From an uncultured Loktanella sp. (GTDB taxonomy: Bacteria > Pseudomonadota > Alphaproteobacteria > Rhodobacterales > Rhodobacteraceae), in assembly GCA_913061335.1 (NCBI GenBank), contig CAJXTP010000201.1, positions 1-5,441 of the forward strand: a DNA stretch of 5,441 nucleotides, read 5' to 3'. A program made the position numbers and the translations under genes. The notes under the pieces are model-generated. The model did not search any database. It saw only the letters and a program-made list of their open reading frames with translations, and was not told where the DNA came from. This document shows positions 1 to 5,408 of the stretch, piece by piece. The stretch's first letter is position 1. Each line of letters opens with the position of its first letter.

Positions 1-34
1 GTCTCGTGGGCTCGGAGATGTGTATAAGAGACAG
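1..34 (+). other. Residual Illumina Nextera (Tn5) read-2 adapter, not genomic
   Basis: The first 15 bases, GTCTCGTGGGCTCGG, followed by the 19-base Tn5 mosaic end AGATGTGTATAAGAGACAG, are the known Nextera read-2 transposase adapter with no mismatch. It points into the contig, as expected for untrimmed library adapter at a read or contig end. The aroB reading frame runs cleanly up to base 35 and has no biological continuation into 1-34, which places the junction at 34/35. This stretch should be trimmed before annotation. Confidence 0.98.
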
Positions 35-715
35 TGATCGCGTCACGGCACGCACTCGCGCCGCCATATCGCCTGCAGCCATCGCAGGACCCATATCTTC
101 AAGCCAATCAAAGAACGCGGCATCACCCAGCAAGCCGTATTTCACGACCTCGCCGTATCCCGCCAAGAAATCGCGCGGCGCAAGCGTTCCCAACAACCCT
201 GTATCGGCCAAAACAAGCGACGGCTGGTGAAACGCCCCGATCAGGTTCTTGCCATGCGGCGCATTGATCCCCGTTTTACCACCAACAGAGCTGTCGACTT
301 GCGCGAGCAACGTTGTTGGGATCTGCACAAACCGGACACCACGGCGCAAAATTGCAGCCGCAAATCCGACCAAATCACCAACAACACCGCCGCCAAAGGC
401 GATCACAACATCGCCACGCTCGACTTTTTGATCCAGCAGCCATTCCACCGTGCGCTGCAACTGCGGCCAGCCTTTTGTTGCTTCACCAGCAGGCAATGAC
501 AATGCAGCACTGGTAAACCCAGCGTCGGTCAATCCAGCCTGTAGTTCCGACAAATGCAGACCTGCCACAGTTTCATCAGTGACAATCGCTAAATGTTTAC
601 GCCCGCCAAACGGGGCAATCGCGGCACCTGCGCCCGCCAACAAATCCGGCCCGATTTGAATGTCATATGCGCGTCCGGGCAGATCGACATGTACGGTTGC
701 GGCAGGGTTGGTCAT
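35..715 (-). CDS. aroB: 3-dehydroquinate synthase, 5' part only (truncated by contig end)
   Basis: AroB converts DAHP to 3-dehydroquinate, the second step of the shikimate pathway, in the cytoplasm, using NAD+ and a divalent metal (Zn2+ or Co2+). The minus-strand frame gives exactly 227 codons from the ATG at 715-713, starting MTNPAATVHVDLPGR, with no stop before the adapter. Family members are about 360-380 aa, so roughly the last 140 residues are missing. Visible hallmarks are the NAD-binding GGGVVGD at residues 108-114, IPTTLLAQVDSSVGGKTGIN at 132-151 (with D141 and K147), the GKN at 155-157, and GYGEVVKYG at 186-194, where E189 aligns with the first metal ligand and K192 is the conserved lysine. 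The two metal-binding histidines would lie in the missing part. The start overlaps the aroK stop (ATGA), and a GGAG Shine-Dalgarno sequence lies 8 nt upstream (724-727), so translation is probably coupled to aroK. The truncation is an assembly edge, not a pseudogene. Confidence 0.96.
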
Positions 716-1299
716 GTTGTGGGCTCCAATATGCTGGGGTCTTGGGCCAAGGCGTCGATGACGCCTTGGGTCGTCGCCTCGATGCTGGCGGACGGCACAA
801 TCGCAATGCGCTTTGCAGCGAGCGCATAGATCGGGGTGCGAATTTGCATCAATGTGGTGAGCGTGGCCAGCGGATCAGCTGTGCGCAACAGCGGACGGGT
901 ATCTTTGTGACGCACCCGTTCCCACAGCGTTTTAAGATCGGCATCAAGCCACACGGCGACACCTTTGTCAGCAATCAAATCGCGGGTCCGGTCTGCCAGA
1001 AACGCGCCACCACCAGTCGACAAAATCGCGGGCGGACCAGACAACAACCGATCAATTACTTCAACTTCACGATCACGGAAAAATGCTTCGCCATCACGCG
1101 CGAAAATCTCGGCGATGGATATTGTCGCGGCTTCTTCAATCGCGGCGTCACTATCGACGAACGGCACATCCAAGCGGGTGGCAAGCGCACGCCCAATTGC
1201 TGTTTTGCCAGACCCCATCATACCAACAAGCACGACCGTCCGGCGTAAAGTCAGGCCATTTGCGTCATTTACCATCGTGCAAAGCCCCTTTTTGCGCAT
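712..1299 (-). CDS. aroK: Shikimate kinase
   Basis: Phosphorylates shikimate to shikimate-3-phosphate with ATP, the fifth step of aromatic amino acid (chorismate) biosynthesis, in the cytoplasm. The 195-aa product is a small NMP-kinase-like P-loop enzyme. Walker A GMMGSGKT is at residues 26-33. D49-S50-D51 matches the DxD that binds Mg2+ and shikimate. FFR with R75 matches the shikimate-binding arginine, the GGG loop is at 96-98, the lid arginine R135 is in RPLL, and R154-x-P-x-Y is the C-terminal arginine motif. All key residues are present. Two starts are possible. The upstream ATG at 1299 has only a weak ribosome site. The in-frame ATG at 1275 (residue 9) has an AGGGG 9 nt upstream and gives 187 aa, nearer the family's usual 170-190. 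I report the longer form but consider the shorter one at least as likely. Its TGA overlaps the aroB ATG, so aroK-aroB is an operon read leftward from the divergent region at 1300-1434. aroK and aroL are paralogues in enterics; the name aroK follows from the aroB linkage. Confidence 0.96.
   Translation of the reverse strand: MRKKGLCTMVNDANGLTLRRTVVLVGMMGSGKTAIGRALATRLDVPFVDSDAAIEEAATISIAEIFARDGEAFFRDREVEVIDRLLSGPPAILSTGGGAFLADRTRDLIADKGVAVWLDADLKTLWERVRHKDTRPLLRTADPLATLTTLMQIRTPIYALAAKRIAIVPSASIEATTQGVIDALAQDPSILEPTT
1285..1289 (-). promoter_or_regulatory. Shine-Dalgarno that favours the shorter aroK start
   Basis: On the minus strand AGGGG, preceded by an A-run, lies 9 nt before the ATG at 1275-1273. 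This is good spacing for a ribosome site. The upstream ATG at 1299 is preceded only by GATAAGAA. If the site is used, AroK begins MVNDANGLTLRRTVV. Confidence 0.5.
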
Positions 1300-1331
1300 T
1301 TCTTATCGGCTATCTGCCGCTTAATTGAAAA

Positions 1332-1362
1332 TTGTGCAACTCAATGGCGTGATCTTGCACAA
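1332..1362. repeat. 8-bp perfect inverted repeat, possible operator
   Basis: TTGTGCAA at 1332-1339 is the exact reverse complement of TTGCACAA at 1355-1362, with a 15-bp spacer. Arm centres are 23 bp apart, about two helical turns, which would suit a dimeric or tetrameric DNA-binding protein. The right arm ends 9 bp upstream of the TATAAA at 1372. No T-run follows, so it is not a terminator. A repeat of this size can arise by chance, so its function is speculative. Confidence 0.35.
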
Positions 1363-1419
1363 AACCCCGTGTATAAACAATGCAACAAGCGGCATTTGAA
1401 CCGCGATACAGGCACTTAT

Positions 1420-1424
1420 AAGGG
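1420..1424 (+). promoter_or_regulatory. Shine-Dalgarno that fixes the microprotein start
   Basis: AAGGG lies 10 nt before the ATG at 1435. It supports this start over the in-frame GTG at 1369, which would add 22 polar residues with no membrane or signal character and has no ribosome site. Confidence 0.6.
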
Positions 1425-1434
1425 CACCGCGCAT

Positions 1435-1590
1435 ATGCTTTGGCGATTGATCAAACTCCTTCTGCTTCTGGTCATCCTAAGCGGATTGGCACTTGTGGCA
1501 TATGCTTACGTTGGCCCCCTGCTGTTTCCTGCGGACTTTGCGGCCCCCGCAGAAATCATCTCGCAACCCATCACACTAGAGGTGAATTAA
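1435..1590 (+). CDS. 51-aa single-pass membrane microprotein, unknown function
   Basis: I do not recognise a characterised family. The product begins MLWRLIK and has one strongly hydrophobic segment at about residues 5-26, rich in Leu and Val. A G27-P28 break follows, then a tail of about 24 residues with three acidic residues (D34, E40, E49), four prolines counting P28, and no basic residues. The positive charges R4 and K7 before the helix predict an N-inside topology with the tail in the periplasm; this is inferred from the positive-inside rule. The start is chosen by the AAGGG ribosome site 10 nt upstream. It is the first gene of the rightward set and sits one codon before the exported 506-aa protein, in the same frame, so co-expression is very likely. 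There is no lipobox cysteine, so it is not a lipoprotein. An uncleaved signal anchor fits better than a cleaved signal peptide, since no clear AxA site follows the helix. Confidence 0.72.
   Translation: MLWRLIKLLLLLVILSGLALVAYAYVGPLLFPADFAAPAEIISQPITLEVN
1579..1584 (+). promoter_or_regulatory. Ribosome binding site of the 506-aa exported protein gene
   Basis: GAGGTG, within the last codons of the microprotein gene, lies 9 nt before the ATG at 1594. It gives the downstream gene its own strong ribosome site despite the 3-nt gap between the stop and the ATG. An in-frame TAA two codons upstream rules out any longer product. Confidence 0.7.
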
Positions 1591-1593
1591 CTG

Positions 1594-3114
1594 ATGCGGC
1601 ATGTGTTGCCTTTTGTAATCGGTTTGGGTCTGGTCGGGCCAGCATTTGCGCAAGACGCTAACCCGCTTTCCGCCATAGATTGGCTTTCGCAAAGTGTCGA
1701 ACAACCGCGTGCGCAGGCGGTTCAAACATCACGCCTGCTTGAACCCGCCACCAGCACAAACGCCGACGTCCCGCCCATCACTGTGACCGCACTTGGTGCA
1801 CCGTCGCCCGATCCCATTGGGTTATTGCCATCTGATGTCACTGGCCTGCCCCATAATCTATGGGCGGCTAGCGACAGCGCGACGCTGATACCTCTTATCC
1901 AAGATGCGCGGCTTGATACATTGCCCGTCATTCATGATCTGATGATGACCTTATTGCTAGCAGAGGCCGGACCGCCCTTGGACGCGAGCGCTGATGGTGG
2001 CCTTTTTCTCGCCCGCGTCGACAAACTGCTTGATATCGGCGCGCTTGATCCCGCCTTGGCATTACTGGAGCAGGTTGACACCATATCGCCCGATGTTTTC
2101 CGACGGCTGTTTGACGTGGCTTTGCTGACCGGCACCGAGGATGACGCCTGCAATGTGATGCGCGCCACACCCGGCGTGGCCCCGACATTTCCAGCCCGCA
2201 TTTTCTGCCTTGCGCGCAACGGCGATTGGGCTGCAGCGGCGCTTACCCTCAACACACACCGTGTCTTGGGGGATATAACGCCAGAAGAAGAAGCCCTGAT
2301 CTCGCGCTTCCTTGACCCAGACCTTTTTGAGGACGAAGCCTCCTTGCCGCGCCCTGACCGGATCAGCCCGCTGGTGTTCCGGATGCTTGAAGCGATCGGT
2401 GAGCCGCTAACGACGTCGGGCCTCCCCAACGCCTTCGCCCATGCCGACCTGCGCAACACGACCGGCTGGAAAAGCCAGCTTGAAGCGGCTGAACGGCTTG
2501 GCCGTAGCGGTGCCATATCTGAAAACGTGTTGCACGGCGCATATCTCGCCCATAAAGCCGCCGCATCGGGCGGTGTCTGGGATCGGGTCGCGGTCATCAA
2601 ACGGCTTGATGACGCGGTTCTTGCGGCAGACGCCAAAGCAATCGCGAGATATCTGCCAAACGCATGGGATGCGATGGTAACGGTAAAACTCGAGGTGCCG
2701 TTTGCCCGCCTCTATGCGCCCGCAGTTGCTGACATTTCACTATCAGGAAGCGCTGCTGATATAGCGCTCGCCCTAGGTCTCTTGTCGCCCAACTATGAAC
2801 TGACGGCATTAAACGCGGTACCCAGCTTCCTGACGACCCTTGCCGCGGGTGCCCCTATCGGGCCCAAAACGCATGTCGAATTTGCAATTTTTGCGGGCTT
2901 CACCGATGCAGAACCTGCGCCTGAACTCGAAGCCTTGGCGCGCAACGGCAACTTGGGCGAGGCATTATTGCAATCCATCACGACCTTCAACGCAGGCTTG
3001 GCAGGTGACACGGGCGCGCTCTCTGCCACACTTGCGTTCTGGCGGTTTGTTGGGCTCGAAGATGTAGCGCGCAAGGCAGGCCTGCAAATCCTGATCCTTG
3101 ATCGCACGCCGTGA
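1594..3114 (+). CDS. Exported, predominantly helical 506-aa protein of unknown function
   Basis: No named family is recognised. Residues 1-19 form a typical Sec signal peptide: a short basic start (MRH), a hydrophobic core, and AFA before Q20 as a signal peptidase I site. No lipobox is present, so the mature protein of about 487 aa is predicted to be soluble in the periplasm. Residues 36-75 are polar and low in predicted structure, with many Pro, Ala, Thr and Ser. From about 95 to the end the sequence is nearly all short amphipathic helices, some resembling TPR/Sel1-like solenoid units: IGALDPALALLEQ (148-160), LARNGDWAAAALTL (206-219) and LARNGNLGEALLQSI (448-462). The only cysteines are C186 and C205, which could form a disulphide. 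No catalytic motif is visible. The ATG has a GAGGTG ribosome site and an in-frame stop two codons upstream. The gene lies one codon after the microprotein gene, and its TGA overlaps the xerD GTG. A scaffold or protein-binding role is a guess from the fold only. Confidence 0.85.
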   Translation: MRHVLPFVIGLGLVGPAFAQDANPLSAIDWLSQSVEQPRAQAVQTSRLLEPATSTNADVPPITVTALGAPSPDPIGLLPSDVTGLPHNLWAASDSATLIPLIQDARLDTLPVIHDLMMTLLLAEAGPPLDASADGGLFLARVDKLLDIGALDPALALLEQVDTISPDVFRRLFDVALLTGTEDDACNVMRATPGVAPTFPARIFCLARNGDWAAAALTLNTHRVLGDITPEEEALISRFLDPDLFEDEASLPRPDRISPLVFRMLEAIGEPLTTSGLPNAFAHADLRNTTGWKSQLEAAERLGRSGAISENVLHGAYLAHKAAASGGVWDRVAVIKRLDDAVLAADAKAIARYLPNAWDAMVTVKLEVPFARLYAPAVADISLSGSAADIALALGLLSPNYELTALNAVPSFLTTLAAGAPIGPKTHVEFAIFAGFTDAEPAPELEALARNGNLGEALLQSITTFNAGLAGDTGALSATLAFWRFVGLEDVARKAGLQILILDRTP

Positions 3115-4049
3115 CACCTGCCGATCAACCCATGGCCCATTGGGTCCAAGCATTCCTAGAAGCCCAGGCAGCCGAGCTGGATGCGGCGACCAATACACAA
3201 CTGGCTTATGCCCGTGATCTGGCCGATTTTTCCGGCTGGCTTGCACCGAAAAAACTGCATTTCGCCACCGCAACCCAAGACCACATTGAGGGATATCTGG
3301 TTGATTGCGATGCACAAGGACTGGCCGCATCAACACGCGCGCGCAGGCTATCTGCGGTCAAACAAATCTACCGTTTTGCATTTGAAGAGGGCTGGCGCGA
3401 CGACAATCCGGCCATCCGAATCAAAGGGCCCGGCAAGTCCAAGGCCTTGCCCAAAACCCTGTCCGTGGAAGAAGTCGAACGCCTGATTAATGCAGCGAAC
3501 GACAGCCGCGACGGATTGCGCAATGGCTGCATGATGGAACTGCTTTATGCCACTGGCATGCGCGTGACCGAGCTTGTCACCCTGCCCGCCAGTGCCGCTC
3601 GCGGTAATCCTGCTATGCTATTGGTGCGCGGCAAGGGCGGCAAAGAACGCATGGTGCCGCTGTCGCCCTCAGCAAAAACGGCAATGGCAAACTGGCTTGT
3701 TGAGCGCGATACAGCCGAAGAAACTGGGCGCTTGGCTGGCAAACCACTGTCCAAATTCCTGTTCCCATCGCGCGGCAAAGATGGGCATCTGACACGGCAC
3801 CGGTTCTTTGGTCTGATCAAAGAATTCGCCGTTGCAGGCGGCGTTTCACCCGCCAAGGTCACGCCGCACACGTTGCGCCACGCATTTGCCACGCATCTGT
3901 TGGCTGGCGGAGCCGATTTGCGGTCGATCCAAACCATGCTCGGTCACGCAGACGTCGCCACTACCGAGATTTACACGCATGTTTTGGACGAACGGCTGAC
4001 CGAACTGGTGATGCAGCATCACCCGTTGGCGCGTAAATCCGACGACTGA
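3111..4049 (+). CDS. xerD: Site-specific tyrosine recombinase XerD
   Basis: XerD pairs with XerC at the chromosomal dif site and, under FtsK control, resolves chromosome dimers at division. The 312-aa product has an N-terminal SAM-like core-binding domain at about residues 9-95 and a C-terminal catalytic domain at about 115-300. All six catalytic residues are present: R151 (ATGMR), K175 (GKGGKER), H253 and R256 (HTLRH), H279 (LGHADV) and nucleophile Y288 (EIYTH). The His/Arg/His/Tyr spacing of 3, 23 and 9 residues equals that of E. coli XerD as I recall it. The ending ERLTELVMQHHPLA resembles XerD more than XerC. Length is normal (about 300 aa). The GTG start overlaps the preceding TGA (GTGA), which suggests translational coupling. 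No clear Shine-Dalgarno is seen there or before the in-frame ATG at 3132, which would give 305 aa. An integrase of a mobile element is unlikely, because there is no att-like repeat, cargo or compositional shift. Confidence 0.94.
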   Translation: MTPADQPMAHWVQAFLEAQAAELDAATNTQLAYARDLADFSGWLAPKKLHFATATQDHIEGYLVDCDAQGLAASTRARRLSAVKQIYRFAFEEGWRDDNPAIRIKGPGKSKALPKTLSVEEVERLINAANDSRDGLRNGCMMELLYATGMRVTELVTLPASAARGNPAMLLVRGKGGKERMVPLSPSAKTAMANWLVERDTAEETGRLAGKPLSKFLFPSRGKDGHLTRHRFFGLIKEFAVAGGVSPAKVTPHTLRHAFATHLLAGGADLRSIQTMLGHADVATTEIYTHVLDERLTELVMQHHPLARKSDD

Positions 4050-4106
4050 TCTTGATCGCCCCCTGACAAGCCCCCATAACAAGTAGAGTTTTAATGAAAG
4101 TGAACG
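4050..4106 (+). promoter_or_regulatory. Gap between xerD and the CNNM gene, with a weak promoter candidate
   Basis: TTGATC at 4052-4057 and CATAAC at 4075-4080 are separated by 17 nt, each matching 4 of 6 sigma70-type consensus bases. A start about 7 nt downstream would leave a leader of about 20 nt before the ATG at 4107. No hairpin with a T-run is present, so xerD transcripts may also read through. The ribosome site (GAAAGTGA, 4096-4103) is weak. Evidence for an independent promoter is thin. Confidence 0.3.
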
Positions 4107-5408
4107 ATGGATTCCTCCCTATTTGACGGTGTGTTTTGGGTCACCGCTGGCGCGATATTGGTCCTACTTGTATTGTCTGGATTTTTTTCCGGTTCCGAAA
4201 CCGCACTTACGGCGGCGTCGCGCGGAAAATTGCGCACTGCAGCCGACAAAGGATCGCGCGGGGCCAAGCGCGCCCTAGAGGTCACCAACGACAATGAGCG
4301 GCTGATCGGGTCAGTCCTTTTGGGCAATAACGTCGTCAATATTTTGGCAACGTCGCTCGCTACTGCGTTGCTTACAAAGGTTTATGGACAAAACGGCGTA
4401 GCAGCTGCGACGCTGATTATGACGCTGTTGGTGCTCATCTTTGCCGAAGTCCTGCCAAAGACATACGCTATTACAAACCCCGAAAAAGTCGCCTCAAAAG
4501 TCGCCGCACCGATCGGGATCATTGTATTCATCTTCGCGCCCATCGTGTCTGCTGTGCGGTTTTTCGTGCGCGGCGTCTTGTTTTTGTTTGGCGTCCGCAC
4601 TGACCCCGACAGCCAAATCCTTGCGGTCCGCGAAGAGATCGCAGGCGCGCTGCAGCTTGGCCATTCTGAGGGAATCGTCGAAAAAGAAGACCGCGACCGG
4701 ATCTTGGGCGCGCTTGACCTCAATGAGCGCGCAGTTGAAGAAATCATGCTTCATCGCTCAGGTATCGAGGTTATCAACGCCGATTTACCTGCCCAAGAAA
4801 TTCTGGCGCGATGCCTGCAAAGCCAACACACCCGCCTTCCGCTCTATAAAGACGACCACGAAAATATCGTTGGCGTGATACACGCTAAAGACTTGCTGCG
4901 CGCCATGCACAAGCTACTTTTGGGCGGAACAGTTGACGCTAAGGCGCTTGCGGATTTCGACATTCTATCTGTTGCGATGGATGCCTATTTTGTGCCCGAG
5001 ACGACAACACTCGGCGACCAAATGCGCGAATTTCTGCGACGTAAAACCCATTTTGCACTGGTGGTTGATGAATACGGCGGGCTGCAAGGGTTGATCACGC
5101 TCGAAGATATCCTCGAAGAAATCGTCGGCGAGATTGCCGATGAATTTGACGAAGATGAAACTGATCAGATCGAAGCCACATTAGACGGCGCGTTCATCGT
5201 CGAAGGCGGAATGACATTGCGCGATCTCAACCGCGCCCACGACTGGTCTTTGCCCGACGAAGAGGCCAACACAGTCGCAGGTTTGGTCATTCACGAGGCC
5301 CAAATGATCCCCGTCGAAGGCCAAGTATTCTCTTTCCACGGGTTCCGGTTTGAGGTCTTGGAAAAGGCAGAAAACCGGATCGCCGCATTGAAGATCCGGC
5401 CGCTGTAA
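4107..5408 (+). CDS. CNNM/HlyC-CorC family membrane protein (CorB/YfjD-like), probable Mg2+ transport or homeostasis
   Basis: The 433-aa product has the full CorB-type layout. A CNNM (DUF21) membrane domain spans about residues 8-175, with hydrophobic segments near 9-28, 67-90, 97-118 and 132-161. It carries the hallmark motifs FFSGSETALTA (26-36), GNNVVN (73-78) and AEVLPKTYA (113-121). Two cytoplasmic CBS domains follow: VEEIMLHRSG opens the first (210-219), and FALVVDEYGGLQGLITLED (316-334) closes the second. Residues about 355-433 form the CorC_HlyC transporter-associated domain. Similarity to E. coli YfjD/CorB is recognisable along the whole length. CNNM/CorB proteins are known to bind Mg2+-ATP at the CBS pair and to export or regulate Mg2+; older annotations as haemolysin are misleading. 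The start is firm: an in-frame TGA lies at 4101-4103, leaving ATG 4107 as the first start codon. It may be co-transcribed with xerD. I withhold a gene symbol because several CNNM paralogues (corB, corC, mpfA-like) exist. Confidence 0.93.
   Translation: MDSSLFDGVFWVTAGAILVLLVLSGFFSGSETALTAASRGKLRTAADKGSRGAKRALEVTNDNERLIGSVLLGNNVVNILATSLATALLTKVYGQNGVAAATLIMTLLVLIFAEVLPKTYAITNPEKVASKVAAPIGIIVFIFAPIVSAVRFFVRGVLFLFGVRTDPDSQILAVREEIAGALQLGHSEGIVEKEDRDRILGALDLNERAVEEIMLHRSGIEVINADLPAQEILARCLQSQHTRLPLYKDDHENIVGVIHAKDLLRAMHKLLLGGTVDAKALADFDILSVAMDAYFVPETTTLGDQMREFLRRKTHFALVVDEYGGLQGLITLEDILEEIVGEIADEFDEDETDQIEATLDGAFIVEGGMTLRDLNRAHDWSLPDEEANTVAGLVIHEAQMIPVEGQVFSFHGFRFEVLEKAENRIAALKIRPL

Larger units (their letters stand above)
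1300..1434. promoter_or_regulatory. Divergent intergenic region between aroK and the rightward gene cluster
   Basis: This 135-bp spacer must hold the leftward promoter for aroK-aroB and probably the rightward promoter for the microprotein/exported-protein/xerD set. On the plus strand TATAAA at 1372-1377 resembles a -10 box, but its only plausible -35 at 17-nt spacing (GTGATC, 1349-1354) is poor. A second TATAAG at 1417-1422 with TTGAAC at 1396-1401 has only a 15-nt spacer and overlaps the ribosome site. On the minus strand no convincing -35/-10 pair stands out. The region is AT-richer than the flanking genes. The role as a promoter region is inferred from gene orientation; exact promoters are not resolved. 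Confidence 0.55.

Noticed and set aside
1..34. A Tn5/IS50-like transposon end disrupting aroB
   Set aside because: The mosaic end is joined to the Nextera-specific 15-base tail and sits at the extreme contig end, which marks it as library adapter rather than a natural insertion.
667..1248. 193-aa plus-strand ORF opposite aroK
   Set aside because: It lies entirely antisense to a shikimate kinase with all catalytic motifs intact, and shows no motif, signal or ribosome site of its own.
1307..1319. Small hairpin CGGC-TATCT-GCCG in the aroK leader
   Set aside because: Only a 4-bp stem with no T-run or flanking pairing; too weak to call as a terminator or attenuator.
1369..1434. N-terminal extension of the microprotein from a GTG at 1369
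   Set aside because: The extra 22 residues are polar, lack a ribosome site and would overlap the likely -10 box at 1372-1377. ATG 1435 has a proper ribosome site.
1932..2636. 234-aa minus-strand ORF inside the exported-protein gene
   Set aside because: Its composition, rich in Ser, Arg and Ala, is typical of antisense translation of GC-rich coding DNA. The plus-strand frame has a signal peptide, ribosome site and operon context.
3545..3937. 130-aa minus-strand ORF opposite xerD
   Set aside because: Antisense to the conserved catalytic domain of XerD; no independent support.
3111..4049. Tyrosine recombinase as integrase of a genomic island or integron
   Set aside because: Catalytic-domain ending and length fit housekeeping XerD. 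There are no attachment-site repeats, no adjacent tRNA, no cargo genes and no compositional shift around it.
4094..4126. 10-codon ORF (ATG 4094) overlapping the CNNM start
   Set aside because: Could be imagined as a leader peptide, but it has no clear ribosome site and no regulatory structure, and it ends a few codons into the next gene; probably chance.
4382..4747. 121-aa minus-strand ORF opposite the CNNM gene
   Set aside because: Antisense to conserved CNNM membrane motifs, with low-complexity Ser/Thr/Arg composition.
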